The notes below the pieces were generated by a model. It was given only the letters and a program-made list of their open reading frames with translations, had not been told where the DNA came from and made no database searches. From NCBI GenBank assembly GCA_035610835.1, contig CM069443.1, forward strand, positions 86,426,690 through 86,490,689: 64,000 nucleotides of DNA. Direction: 5' to 3'. Source of the DNA: Ophiura sarsii. Lineage: Eukaryota; Echinodermata; Ophiuroidea; Amphilepidida; Ophiuridae. Made by a program: the position numbers and the translations under genes. Below, piece by piece: positions 1 through 12,211 of this stretch. Each line of letters opens with the position of its first letter. Within the stretch, counting starts at the first letter, position 1.

Positions 1-1145
1 TTAGGGCAATTGTGATCGCGGGTTCCAGATGACAATTCCTGGTTCGAATCTCACTTCAAGACTTCTTCTTTTGGAAAGGTCATAATTTTCAAATTCTTGA
101 CAGTGTTTTATTTTTATCATGAATGAACAAGGAATCTATCTTTTTCGTTGTTTTTTTTATATATATATTTTTTAAATGAAACAAAATTTAATCAAACTGG
201 ACACGCAAGCCATGGCCAGTCAATAACGTTTTGACTGTTTGCCTGTTGTCCTCATTGATTCGAAACGCGATATTACACGTTTGTGCCATACCTATTCTTG
301 GAGAAACACAAAGCACAAAACAAATAAAACAAAACTGAGTGGAAATAATAAAAGAAATCACGCGAAGGACTTATTTACGGCACCATCCATCTTTTTAAGT
401 CTGTTTAAGTTTTTCGGAACTATAATACACACGTTTGACGGATTGCCTTTAAATTGCACGCCTAATGAACATGTCATAGTTTGAGCAGCTCACGTGGTAT
501 TGAAGGTCATGCATTACATTCATGTAAATGGTAGTATAGTGGCCACGTGTTATTGATTTATAACGGATTAGTTTTAGAATTACGAAACTGTGTCTATATC
601 ACTAAAGAAGTCCTCTGTCCCAAATTCGATAGACATGCTACATGCTTGTATCGATCAACTGTACATGTACATGTATGTGTCTCTATAAACTCAATCAGGA
701 ATTGTCATCTAGAACCAACAATGGCCAACTACTCACAAAAACCACAACTTAACAAAATACCATAAGTAGCAGAACTGAAAAGCAGTGAATTGTAATCAAC
801 GTATTGTCTCATTGTACTCCATCCATGCATGTCTTCACAAAAATACTAAGTCGTTGAGGTTGATTTAAATGTTTGTACTATTTATAAACGATTGTGATAA
901 CATTAAAATTAAAATTAAAAATAGTAGAAAGAGAGGGAAAAAAGGGAAAACCCACATTAAAGACAAAGATAGATTCACTATTTATTCATGGTAAAAACAA
1001 AGTTAAGAATTTGATATACACCGTAAATATTTATAAACTTTCCAAAAGAAGAAGTCTTGAAGTGAGATTCGAACCAGGAATTGTCATCTGGAACCTGCGA
1101 TCACAATTGCCCTAACTGCCGGCTTAACCAATTGATCTAAACGAG
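1..1145. mobile_element. Inverted pair of tRNA-derived SINE-like units around about 960 bp
   Basis: Positions 1-78 reappear inverted at 1038-1115 with few differences. The right unit, read on the minus strand from about 1145, has an A-box-like TAGATCAATTGGTTAAG and a B box GGTTCGAATCT about 60 bp later. The left unit is cut by the window edge. The AT-rich stretch between holds nothing recognisable. Confidence 0.7.
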
Positions 1146-1634
1146 ACTGCTGTGTCAGATACTGTTTTATAACTACATGTATGATTGATGGGTCGGTATA
1201 AATGGACGGCCCTCTATCTTATTGGAAATAAATTGATTTAATAGCCATCCATTCATTCACCTATTCATTCATTGTGAGACCAGGATTATAGTGGTTTGCA
1301 TAGTTACTTTCATTTTGTTGCTTAACTTGATCTACCAACCTAATATGCATCATCATAATTTGCCCTTAAATCATGATGAAGGAAACGTTTAAGATTACTG
1401 TGTGAAACATTTAAAATAAGCCAATGAATACATTTTGCTGTGGTTAATTTGTAGTATAAATGTGTTTTAGCTTATAAAAAGGTTGGACTATTAAGATCAT
1501 TACTTTATACAATCAAATTAATTATGCGCTTGTTTTTTGAAAAATAACAATAAAGCTAGTATAATTGAGTAATCATTTTACATTCAAGTTTGCATTAATT
1601 TCTATATCACTTGGATTTCAAAAGAAATTGCAAA

Positions 1635-1730
1635 AGGTGTAGTTGAGAATTGATCCACCAACCTCGTGATACTGAAGTTGACGCTTTACCGGGCGCTTTA
1701 CCAATTGAGCAATTCGTCTGTCCATGAAAT
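1635..1730 (-). mobile_element. tRNA-like SINE fragment
   Basis: The minus strand reads GAATTGCTCAATTGGTAAAG, an A box, and GAGGTTGGTGGATCAATTC, a damaged B box. Confidence 0.4.
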
Positions 1731-2339
1731 TATTTAGAGAGTAATACAACTTTATAGTATTGAATATCGAATACACTAAACAAATTCGTGCTAATTTCTC
1801 TAGATCAAAAGAGGGCGCTCATACCTTTTTATCTATTCTCTGCTTATTAACTATTAGTCAATGGGTGCTTATAGATGAAGTTTAACGGTATTTGCCCCGG
1901 AAGAAAACGGGTTTTTTTGTGTTTTTTTAGGCAAAAATCGAGAGACTAGTTTTCTAAAACCGAGATTTCCCGAGATTTTACTCTTTGCAATCAAAAACCG
2001 AGAAATCGCGCGAAAATAAACCAAATGCGATATTGTGTACCGCTAACCGAAAAATCACCCCAAAATATCGCTCCTTGAATTCTATTTTAAAAGTAAATAA
2101 GCTTACTTTTTAGTCCGATTTTCTTACCTACATAACAGCATATTAATTTTGCAAGTTATTCCTGGTCAAAAGGTTTCATGATGTTCATTATATTCCAATT
2201 AAGAGCTGCCGTAATTCAGCTTTTTTATTTCCTGTTTTCCGATTGCGCAATTCGCACGAGGTTTTGACGATCCAGAAATGTCCATCAAAATTTGGGGACC
2301 AACCAATTTACTGCGATACATCGGATGTCAAAAAGGTTT

Positions 2340-2727
2340 GTTAGTTGGGAGGTCTTAGTTTTATAGTGGGGGAGGTCTTAGTTTTATAGTTGGGGATCTT
2401 AGTTTTATAGTTGGGGGTCTTAGTTTTATAGTTGGGGGTCTTAGTTTTATAGTTGGGGGTCTTAGTTTTATAGTGGGGTCTTAATTTTATAGTTGGGGTC
2501 TTAGTTTTATAGTGGGGGTCTTAGTTTTATAGTTGGGATCTTAGTTTTATAGTTGGGGTCTTAGTTTTATAGTGGGGGTCTTAGTTTTATAATGGGGATC
2601 TTAGTTTTATAGTTGGGGGTCTTAGTTTTATAGTGGGGTCTTAGTTTTATAGTGGGGTCTTAATTTTATAGTGGAGTCTTAGTTTTATAGTTGGGGGTCT
2701 TAGTTTTATAGTTTTATAGTTTTACAA
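2340..2727. repeat. Minisatellite, about 18 copies of a 20-bp unit
   Basis: The unit is GTCTTAGTTTTATAGTTGGG with variation mostly in the G run (3 to 6 G) and T/G after TATAG. Confidence 0.95.
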
Positions 2728-3041
2728 ATGCCCCCCCTGCCAAAAAAAACCCGATTTGTGCCCCCGCCCCCCACCACCCTAAAAATTAAAAAAAAGGGTG
2801 AGAAAAAAAGGAAATAGGAAAAAATTGAGAAAAAAGACCGAGGTTATTAGCCAAATAGAAGACAAAATTGTACATGTAGTACATTTACTATGCGATTTTT
2901 TGTGACTGAGCGATTTTGTTTGGACTGTGCGAAATTTTTTGACCTCACCCCACCAACCCCACCCCCACTTACGTGAATTTCACGAGGTAAGTCACTAGAA
3001 AAAAAATTGGGGCAACCTTTTACGATTTTTTTAGAAATCTT

Positions 3042-3095
3042 GCCCCCCCCCCCCCCCCCTGAAAAAAATCCTAGCTACGCCACTGGTCGGGTTGA
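3042..3095. mobile_element. hAT-type miniature element, right end only, with poly-C
   Basis: A C run of about 18 is followed by AGCTACGCCACTG, the same terminal motif as the complete copies. The left end was not found. A degraded version of the same end (GTGCCGCCACTG after a C run) lies at 4596-4631. Confidence 0.6.
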
Positions 3096-4194
3096 ACGTT
3101 GACTTCCTCAGTAATGGTTTGATCCACTTCTTTTTCCCGTGAGAGATGTTTTCTTGTTCCCAGGATGCAAATTTGTGGTGAGTAGATCAAATACCTGACG
3201 TTTGCCCTCCGTCGCGGTTGATTATGTTAGGCCCCTGTCGTCGTATCCAAATTGCTTTGCGTAATTTGAGGGATGTTTCGTTTAGTTGTTACTAACGAAA
3301 AAGTATCGGATTATCCTCAAATAATGTCAAATGTGGTGTGCCCCCACCGTTTGTGTCATGTTCTATGAGAACATTGTGAACTTTTCTTCTATCCTTAGAT
3401 TAGAAACATTAGACTAATTAAACTGGTTAGGATTGAATTTACGGGTAGGCCTATATCCTTGGTGGAAGACATTCATAAGTTGTGTAAAGAACCCATTACT
3501 GAATAAAGCTGTATAATCCATTAATCCGTCAATTTATGGCTCATCTCATTCTATATAGAATACAAAAAAGTCTTGGGGACAAATTGGGTCACCCACATTT
3601 AAGCTACAGGGTGTGAGGTTCTTACAGGGTTGCCATCATGGTTGAAAAATAAATAACTCGCGTCCTTCATTTGTTTGCTGATTAATTGATTGATTACTTA
3701 GTAATTAGTTTCATTTATGAATCAACCTGGCAACCTACCGAGGCTTGGATCAAAATGAAGTTTTCACAAAACCTCAATCTCGATAATCTGGCGAGAGTGG
3801 AGTGAGCTTCGGCCCAAGCCACCTTCTATGCAAGTCCACGATACTCCGGCACCATCTGTTGCGATATGCTAATCGCGGTACCGGTACTTTACATCTCATA
3901 CATGAAGGATTCCAATTAGATTCCGACATGCTGTGACTCAAAGTAATCACACTGCGCATGATCATACGACACAAAATAAGGGTGATCCACGACATAGAAT
4001 CATTAGGATGATATCATGATTATGCAATATCGTTACACTATATTGCATTTTTTGTCGTTACACTATCTTGCGCTAGCTTTGCTTTAGAGCCCTTCGTCAG
4101 TCCCCCTTCACCCACCCCTTCATAGTCGAGCGGCGGCTCCCACCCATACACTGTACTTCAGCGTGGTACTCCCTCCCCTCTTTCATTATATTCT

Positions 4195-4290
4195 ATACGC
4201 TTTCATGCGTTATGCGCCTAGTGGTTGTGTTCACTATGTGAGGCGCATTATAAATGCCCTTTTATTATTATTATTTTATTATTGCTCATG
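4195..4290 (+). mobile_element. LINE 3' end
   Basis: GAGGCGCATTATAAATGCCC followed by an imperfect ATT repeat matches the end signature of the L2-type copies in this window. No coding part was seen upstream. Confidence 0.55.
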
Positions 4291-4665
4291 ATGTAAAGGT
4301 AACCAAAACAAGTTCATTGAATCTTATAATTATTATCAAAAATCACTAGGGGTAAGAAATTTGTTGTAGTACAATATTTTAAATAATTAATCTCAACCGG
4401 TTATTTTTTTTAAATAATTTCGCTGAATATAGTGCATTGCTGTAATATGCTATCGATCCATTGACTACGGCAAAATCAACGTATTTTCATGGTGGCGTTG
4501 CCATCCACAATCAACGTCACTAACCTTAGCTGTACACAAAAAACCCATTAATTTGGCATCTAATGTATTTTGTATAGACCAATGTTTAAAAAATGCCCCC
4601 CCCCCCCCCCCCCCTGTAGTGCCGCCACTGGGCACATGTGTTTTTGTATCCAGATTTGACATTGT

Positions 4666-4922
4666 TTAACACTTTCCACGCGGCTTTTAGTTTTACCATA
4701 CAAAACAGATTTTTCAGAAACCTTTTATTTTTTACCAACTTTCGAGGTCTATCTCGAGGATTACTGATCAAATACTAGGCATGTTTGTACTTATTTTAAT
4801 GCATTTCTCATGTTGATATCTTATTTGGCAATGAAATTCAATAATTGTAACACTTATGTTTGAAACATCTTGTGAAATAGTGTAATGTCGTCTGCAGACG
4901 CCTGTCGCTTGGAAAGCGTTAA
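4666..4922. mobile_element. Miniature element with TTAA ends, copy 1
   Basis: TTAACACTTTCCACGCGG at the left and GGAAAGCGTTAA at the right. It shares ends and interior with 12999-13257 in opposite orientation. TTAA ends suggest a piggyBac-type target (inference). Confidence 0.75.
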
Positions 4923-5090
4923 AGGGGTAGCGGGAGGTCCTCTGAGAAAGGAGCCCTCATTTGCTTTCAAACGTATATGTTTTTTGATTTCGAAATTGTG
5001 AAGAATCTTTTCTTCTTTAATTTGAGATGTTGCACGTGATTATGGTTGATCGAAAGTGTAGTAAATCGTCGATCTCCAAATGTTTACACT

Positions 5091-6448
5091 AAGGCCTAAA
5101 AAAAAGGTTTGTTTGCCCAAACACGACCGACCCATAAAATCTCAAAACCCCATGCTTTTTTTGTTTTGTTGTTGTTTTGAGATTTCATTTTTTTTTTTTA
5201 ATAATGTTTTATGTTGAAAAATATATGTATTAAATGACATGTTCATCTTAAATTCCCAACTAATCAACTTAACTGCCCTGTAATTTACTTATTCCCACAT
5301 ATCCACCCTTTAAAACAATAAGGAGATGCAAATCCAAGCTCCTATCACTATCTAGTGAAAAACAGAACATGTCAGACCATCCAGCATGGTCTGAATGTTT
5401 GTACTACAGGCTGCCAGCTGCACTATATATTAAAAACAAAATACATGTATTAGCCCTAACCAGCCAGGCTATGTTAGCGCGGTGTGGAAACAGGGGGAGG
5501 CGGACAAAGTATGTGAAATTGACCCCCGGAACCTCTGATCACCGCCAGGCCTACGTAACACCCTATCTGCCCATTGTTGAGATTTTGTTTCACTGTATAA
5601 GTTCATCATTCGGAAGTTAAGCGTAAACTGTCAATCATTCGTTGTGAATGAATATTTATCATGACTATTCATGACCTCACACGATGTGATCGTCGCGATC
5701 CAGCATCCTTCCCAACTGATCTGATTACAATATTCATAAAATGCAAATAACGCCACGTCCCTCCTCTGTCACTGTCAGACGAAGCCGTCCACAATTTGAA
5801 ATTCGTATTTTGTTCCACGTGAAAATTAATTTCAAATAACCAATTCTGAATGTTTCGTGTCATATAAGAACTAAATTCTGCTATCATCAAAGCAAATAAG
5901 TTTTACTCTAATTCACAATCAGCTTTTTTTTACCATTGATGTACTATTTCTGTGTCACGAATCATGTTTTGAGCCGATAAAATCCACCGTGTCTTAGGTC
6001 GTCTGGTTTGTTACGACCATGATAGTGCGCCCCCTTTAAGATCATCATTAGTCAATTTAAGCATAGTAAACGGGGGACTTTGCCTCCGAGATACTTGTCC
6101 CATAGTTATAGGGTCTCTGTCACCGCGCCGCGTCCCTAACCACTCGGCTAACCTGCCAACGCTCACCTGGGCAGCGATTTTGTACACACATATCAGCTTG
6201 GTTGATGACGTCATCGAATCATATGCTATAGAATGCGCGGACATTGTTGTTTGCTTTAGTGAATCGTAGTGTAGGAAGGTTAGGGTTTTTAAGAACATTC
6301 AAGTGTATTAACATCAAATTGTATAGTCTTTTTCTTCTCTAAAAGTGTCCATAGCCAAAAAAAAGAAGAAAAAAAGGTAATCGACCTACCGACCCACTTT
6401 TTTAAACTCTTGTTTGGGCAAACAAACCTTCTTTTTTTTTAGGCCTAA
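5091..6448. mobile_element. Inverted-repeat element, 1.36 kb
   Basis: The left end GGCCTAAAAAAAAGGTTTGT continues TTGCCCAAAC. The same 30-bp stretch returns inverted at 6405-6446. Inside are the tRNA-like piece at 6121 and no supported gene. Two independent short copies would also explain it. Confidence 0.5.
6121..6170 (-). mobile_element. tRNA-Leu/Ser-like A-box fragment
   Basis: The minus strand carries GGTTAGCCGAGTGGTTAGGG, close to a class II tRNA 5' half. No matching B box or acceptor stem follows. A similar AGCCGAGTG stretch is at 26871. Confidence 0.35.
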
Positions 6449-6539
6449 TACATCTTATGGTCAAAGCTTGTCTCCCTAAAGATGGCGTCCACGTGAGAAA
6501 AACCCGAATTAAAGTTCTATAATTAAAAGTGAATTTCAC

Positions 6540-6605
6540 TGTGTTTAGTTGTATTCAGTGTGGTCACGTGGTTTACAACAATTGGCGACGAGGAAAATCC
6601 AAGCT
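6540..6605 (+). other. Possible LTR 3' end with primer-binding-like motif
   Basis: TTTACAACAATTGGCGACGAGGA resembles the LTR/primer-site junction of Gypsy-type retrotransposons. No pol frame follows. A piece of the following 150 bp recurs, diverged, at 59260-59420. Confidence 0.25.
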
Positions 6606-6835
6606 AAGTACAATTTTCATCTTGGACTCAGTGAAGCTATAATGATTTATATTAAGAACATTATTACTTTCCCGGTAGCGACAACTCACCATCCGTTAGC
6701 ACAGTGTGATGTTGACTGGTGGGCTGGGGATGTTTCTGTTGATCAATAAGTCAAGTCCAGTTTATGCACACCTCTCACACTATTGTGCGTGTTAAAAACC
6801 AAATGCCAAAACCAATCATACTTTGACACATACAT

Positions 6836-7105
6836 ACAGGGTGTCCCAAAAAAATGTGTGCACATGTTTGCGCAGCTTGTTGACCATGAAGTCCTAAAGT
6901 TTGGTGTAATATGTTTATTCACACGGAAAGGGAAAACAATCAGCTTTCACTCAGATGTCGTTATTCTATCTGATTTGGATTTGTCAATTCTGATATAGGC
7001 CTATACCCAACCCAGTTTATCAAAGCTACACAAAATCGACACCTCACTTTAGGACTTCATGGTCAACAAGTTGCGCAAACATGTGCACAATTTTTTTTAG
7101 GGTAG
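6836..7105. mobile_element. Foldback element, ACAGGGTGTCCC family, short copy
   Basis: ACAGGGTGTCCCAAAAAAAT through a 65-bp arm (GACCATGAAGTCCTAAAG) is mirrored at 7042-7103. Same family as 30373-31444. Confidence 0.8.
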
Positions 7106-8867
7106 CTTTCTTGACATTCAACCAAACTACTTCACGTACAATGGGCCGTATAAATAAAAACTAGCAATTGCTTATCAAGTACACCATGTATGCAACACTG
7201 TTGTTTTAAGTAAAAGCGCAAGCTCCTCATGCAGTAAACGGCACTACACCGTTATTCACAAAGCCTATGGCTGCGCAGATGATCTGTTTTATCTGGCCAA
7301 TTACACAATTAGAGACACATCACTAGATATCTACATGATGATCTAGGGGCAGGGTATTGTAGGTGAACTCTTGTTTACACTCTTGTTGACAGGAATTGGA
7401 CTGACTGATTTTGTTCCTTAATATATTAACTTACCCCCCCCCCCCCCCCCACCCCCCAATATATAAAAGAGCGTGTCCAATGCAATCAATTTTCGTGTTT
7501 GTCTGTTTTGTTTGTTAATACAATTTTAAGTTTTAAAAATTAAAATTATATTTAAAAAACAGGGAAAAAGATTTAATTTCTAAAAATGTAAGAAAAAACC
7601 CATACTATTAACATTAATTAAGGTTTAAATATTATAACAAATGTAATGAAAGAAGGTGACTGGGATGGAATAATTCAATATTACTGTATAAACCTTCATT
7701 TCTTATCATTTCCAACCAACCAATCATGATAATTTTAGTTTTGACCGGTTTGTTTTTGTCCTTTATGTAAACCGTATAATTATTTAAAGTGACACAAGAA
7801 AGGAAAGTATTAATAACTCATTTAGGAACTACCTAATTGGTATGTCCTCTATAGAGTCTCGACTACTTTCCCGGTAAGCTTCCCCACAACGACATGATAC
7901 CCAAATAGGCATTACTCAGAACCCAGGGGGTACTCCCATATATTCGGGGTGCGTTTTTGGGTGAAAGAGTCCACCTTTTCAACTATGCTGTCACCCATAG
8001 ACCTCATATCATTTTAAGCATATAAGGCAACGTATCATTTATACATTTGATTTTGATATAGATACTTTGATCACAAATCACCTACTGAAGATACCTTATT
8101 TGAGGGAATCTTGGAAATTTACCACTTCAAAACCCCCTTGGATTTCTTTTCAAATTTACCATTCAAAACACTCTTTAGATTGTCGTTCTTGATGGGGGCA
8201 GTTTGGCATATCACATCAACAAAAAAACAGTCTGCACATCGTTTCCATACCCCCTCCCCCCCCCCCCCCCCCCCCCCCCCGAGAAAGATATAAGGTAGGC
8301 TACAAATAGACAGGCAGCATATTTACTGTATAGTCTGCAACAAGGGAACTGTTGTGTTGTGTAGTCAGTATTAACTTTACCATAGTAACAGTTAGTTTGT
8401 GTAGGTGTTTCGCGGGTCAGCGATCGTAACAAAGTATGTGGGTTGATAACAACGAAAACGCTTTTCTCTCGGACATGTCGGAACAAGGATCTGATTGCCG
8501 TACCGTATCATTTCTTTGTCAATGACACAGTCTACAGATCAGCGGAGTACACCTGAATGCTAAATTTGGAATATACATGTGAATATTATGGCGGGATTGG
8601 ATATTAAATCATAACACTACACGTACTATTTATACTCCAGTTACATCGTACCTATGCCATATTTTGCTATGTTACGGGGAAAATCTTGTCTTCAATCTAC
8701 TGGACAGCCGTGGCATTGTGATAAGGGTCAACAACACGCATATTTGGGACACTTCACGAGGTGATCTGTAAATAAGAATTATAGATATTGATATCTATTT
8801 TCATATCAAACCTTGTGTGTATAAGTATCTGGATCTATGTAATTATACACAAGTTAAGACAATCAAC
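7106..8867. other. Upstream region of the TRIM gene
   Basis: AT-rich, with C runs at 7434-7459 and 8256-8280 and a repeat-like GGGGGTACTCCCATATAT at 7926. No TATA box, upstream exon or other gene could be supported. Confidence 0.5.
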
Positions 8868-10781
8868 ATGGCTGCTTCATTTCCCGTTCAACCCGAGGAG
8901 TTAAGATGCCCAATGTGTTTGCAACTCTACGTGTACTCTCACTACCCGAAGGAGTTAGATTGTCGCCATACCTGTTGCCAAGATTGTCTGCTACACATCG
9001 TGTCAAATGGCGCGCAAACTATCGCGTGCCCTGAATGCAGACGAGTGACAAAGGTACCGCCAAATGGAGTGGAGTCCATGAGCACAAACACGACGATGAG
9101 AAGTCTCGCGGAGGAGAGATTCGAACAGGAGCTGCAGGACACGGGAAACGGTTTGTGCACTCTGCACGAGGGAGAACAACTGCGGTTTTTCTGCGAGACA
9201 TGCGATGCTCTTATCTGCCCATTATGTCTGATTGATAGACACCGCAGGAGTGAACACGATGTCAAGAGTTTGGGTGATAAACGCAAGGAGTGCAGGATTC
9301 AAATGAAGCACGCCATTTATGAAGCGGAGATTGAGAGTGAGGAATGCGAGAAAACTGAAACTGAATTGCTGAAGGTTGAGTTGCAATTAGACACGGCCAT
9401 TATGCTGCAAGAGAGTAGAATAGACAGCCGCGTGGAGAGTATTGTTGCAGAGATTCGGCAAAAAGGTCAGGATCTCAAGAGCGACCTGAGAAAGTTAGAG
9501 AAGCCGCGGTTCGAAAGAATTCACAAAGAACGTAACCACCTGGCCGAACGGCTAAAGAATTTAAGGATGGCCTTAACAGCTGCTAAAAGTAAAGTGGATT
9601 CCACGGCCGACTATGCATATATGACCCAGCATGAAAAGCTATTGGGGCGCATAACACCTCTCCTGGTTGACAGCAAACCGGTTAAGATCAGTAGAAATAC
9701 ATCTGTTGTCACTTTTGAACCAGAGATATCTGAAACTGAAGTCATCTTAGGTAAGCTTGAGAAACCAAAGATATCCAACAAACCAACAACGAGACGAACC
9801 GGCGGCCGACCGACGCCGCCACCGCGTCATAGCATGATGCGTAGACGTAACTCAACGGGTTCGGTACAAGGATTGACCATAGATAGATCAACTCAGCGAA
9901 ATCGATTTAGCACATTGAGACAATTAAAAAGTGGCGGGTTGGCCAGACGATGCAGGACGTTAGAGACAGTCTCGGAATTCGGAAGATTCCAATCAGCAAC
10001 ATCTATCAATGTATCTGATTCTGGCACAGTAGCGGTCACCGATCAGAATGCCAAGCAAGTCCATATTTATGCTTTAGATGAAGGTCAATATAGACTTAGT
10101 TTGAGTCTTCAGTTGATGACTGAAAATAAGCATAAGCCACAGATGGTTGCATTTGCAAAGGATACGGTTTTGGTCGCAAGATGGACATGCATAGAGATGT
10201 ACTCTTCATCTACTGGTGAATACCAGAGTGCCTTTAACACAAGACAGATCCAAAGGCGTCGATTCAGAGCTCCGCGCGTAGAAGAACATGACAGCGGTGT
10301 AGTAAGTGTTGCTGTTACTTCTAACGGAAAACGAATCGTAGTCGGTAACATAGAACGCTCCACGGTGACCATTCATGACTCCTCCGGATCGGCTGTCATG
10401 AAGACATTGAACGTCAACATCAAACCTTGGCACCTAGCAACAAACGGCAAACATGTAGCGTTCAGCCAATGGTCGGCAAACAATGTCAGCGTTTTCGATC
10501 TGGAATCTAGCCTAGAACTTTACAGTATTGTCGTTCAAGGACCTCGAGGACTGGTGTTCGATGACACGACGGGAAGCATACTGATCACAAGAGACGATTC
10601 TCACATTATTGCAGGGAATCGAACCATCGACCAGTACTGTAGTTCTACGGGACAATGGATTGGTCAGGCTGTCATTGGATTACATGTTCCTCATGACGTT
10701 GCATTTGGTAAGGATGGAACCCTGATGGTCGCAGATTATAAATCGGTTAAAATATGTAACGAAAATGAAACATATGTCTAA
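8868..10781 (+). CDS. Intronless TRIM-family protein: RING, B-box 2, coiled coil, beta-propeller-like C-terminus
   Basis: One uninterrupted frame of 637 aa. The frame is open further upstream, but the codon at 8817 is GTG. The first ATG is at 8868, with a strong context (A at -3, G at +4), so this start was chosen. A C3HC4 RING lies at residues 14-57 (C14, C17, C32, H34, C37, C40, C54, C57). A B-box 2 lies at 97-130 (C97, H100, C109, C112, C117, C120, H125, H130). All metal ligands are present. A charged, helix-prone stretch at about 135-245 fits the TRIM coiled coil. A basic, proline-rich linker (PTPPPR at about 313) follows. From about residue 365 to the end, repeated beta-strand blocks resemble the NHL-like propeller of TRIM2/3/56/71 proteins; no SPRY domain is seen. 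By family knowledge this is a RING E3 ubiquitin ligase, with the C-terminus binding substrate or RNA. The specific target is unknown. Single-exon TRIM genes are commonly expanded in marine deuterostomes. The stop is followed after 80 bp by a large foldback element. Confidence 0.93.
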   Translation: MAASFPVQPEELRCPMCLQLYVYSHYPKELDCRHTCCQDCLLHIVSNGAQTIACPECRRVTKVPPNGVESMSTNTTMRSLAEERFEQELQDTGNGLCTLHEGEQLRFFCETCDALICPLCLIDRHRRSEHDVKSLGDKRKECRIQMKHAIYEAEIESEECEKTETELLKVELQLDTAIMLQESRIDSRVESIVAEIRQKGQDLKSDLRKLEKPRFERIHKERNHLAERLKNLRMALTAAKSKVDSTADYAYMTQHEKLLGRITPLLVDSKPVKISRNTSVVTFEPEISETEVILGKLEKPKISNKPTTRRTGGRPTPPPRHSMMRRRNSTGSVQGLTIDRSTQRNRFSTLRQLKSGGLARRCRTLETVSEFGRFQSATSINVSDSGTVAVTDQNAKQVHIYALDEGQYRLSLSLQLMTENKHKPQMVAFAKDTVLVARWTCIEMYSSSTGEYQSAFNTRQIQRRRFRAPRVEEHDSGVVSVAVTSNGKRIVVGNIERSTVTIHDSSGSAVMKTLNVNIKPWHLATNGKHVAFSQWSANNVSVFDLESSLELYSIVVQGPRGLVFDDTTGSILITRDDSHIIAGNRTIDQYCSSTGQWIGQAVIGLHVPHDVAFGKDGTLMVADYKSVKICNENETYV

Positions 10782-10861
10782 ATAGATATTAACGATCAAC
10801 AACGGAGACACCAAGTGCAATATTTGTAAATGAAGATCAATTTTCGGACTTAGAATTGAGC

Positions 10862-11472
10862 TACGAGGGGGTATCAAAAAGTTTTAGAAAACACCCAGAA
10901 GTGAAGGAGCCAGAAACTTCATTTTGTTACGTGATCCTTCAGACATCTTTACTAAGTCCCTGTGCAAAGTTACACATTTTTCCTACTATTTATTACCTGT
11001 CCACAGACCGCCATTGTAGAGATCCTCAGATTGACCGCCATTGATAGATTCTCAGATTGCCTCAGATTGTGTTATTCCCAAAACAGCAATAAATAGTTTA
11101 AAGTGTTGACAGAAAGGGTCAAAGGTCATGTAGGGGTCATTAGAGGTCAATCTGTGTATACCCCATATTACCCATAAGTTTATTGTCACCAAGCTTGTTT
11201 GTAATGACCTTTGACCCCTTTCTGTCAAAACTTTAAACTATTTATTGCTGTTTTGGGAATAATACAATCTGAGGCAATCTGAGAATCTATCAATGGTGGT
11301 CAATCTGAGGATCTCTACAATGGCGGTCTGTGGACAGGTAATAAATAGTAGGAAAAATGTGTAACTTTGCACAGGGACTTAGTAAAGATGTCTGAAGGAT
11401 CACATATCAAAATAACGTTTCTGGCTCCTTCACTTCTGGGTGTTTTCTAAAACTTTTTGATACCCCCTCGTA
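10862..11472. mobile_element. 611-bp foldback right after the TRIM stop codon
   Basis: Left arm TACGAGGGGGTATCAAAAAG and about 230 further bases return inverted, ending at 11472. Arms of about 240 bp flank a short centre (11095-11230) that is itself symmetrical, with AAAGGGTCAAAGGTCAT mirrored. TA lies at both ends. Confidence 0.9.
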
Positions 11473-12069
11473 TAGATGTGCTTTGTGCCATTTCGTTCTT
11501 TAAATGTGTTTGTGCCGTAACCATGATAACATAACGTCGTTAACGTAACGTCCACTTCGTTCTAATATAACAAAATTACAAGATTGCAGGGGATGGGACT
11601 TGATTATGCATCGCAAAAAAGTTTTAACAATTTGAGATGTAATATTAATGTAATGTGTATTAGGCATGTCATGTCATTAATCCTTGGAAAACAAGATAAA
11701 GCAAAACCGAAGTACGACAGTCATTCAATAAGTTCTACCTCCTCCCTCATAACATTGCTAATATGAATGTCAGCCTCATGACATTTTTCATGATTATACC
11801 TCGGAATCCTAGCTACTAACATAGTTAATGACAATTGATATCGGTTTTACTTTTGATATGATGCGGTCAAAGCCTGAGAGAGATTTTAGACAACGGAAAC
11901 GGAAAATTACCTTTAAAATAAATATTATGTTTTTCGGGGGTTTTCCGTATCATAATATTAGATATAAGAGCATGATTTTAATACTGAAAATGGACATCAA
12001 TGAATGATATCTGATACAATTATAGTATTATCATGTATGAATAAGATTCATAAGCAATATTAACTCTTG

Positions 12070-12211
12070 TACACAGAAAGAAAAAAAGTGAGTCATCATC
12101 GAAAAATGAGTCATTTTGTCCGTGTAGTGACACACTATGGCTCAAAATGAGTCATTTTGTCCGTGTAGTGACTCATTTTACGATAATGACTCACTTATTT
12201 TTTTCTGTGTA
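12070..12211. mobile_element. 142-bp miniature element carrying five AP-1 consensus sites
   Basis: Terminal repeats TACACAGAAAGAAAAAAAG and the mirrored CTTATTTTTTTCTGTGTA. TGAGTCA or TGACTCA occurs five times inside. The block AATGAGTCATTTTGTCCGTG is present twice. Confidence 0.85.

Noticed and set aside
2340..2727. CRISPR-like array
   Set aside because: The units are contiguous 20-bp repeats without unique spacers, in a eukaryotic context: a minisatellite.
8256..8486. Glycine- or proline-rich frames across poly-C tracts (also 4465-4771, 17346-17540, 34924-35229)
   Set aside because: They are translations of homopolymer runs inside repeats with no homology or start context.
9019..9286. Minus-strand and alternative plus-strand frames over the TRIM RING/B-box region
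   Set aside because: They are shadows of the TRIM coding frame.
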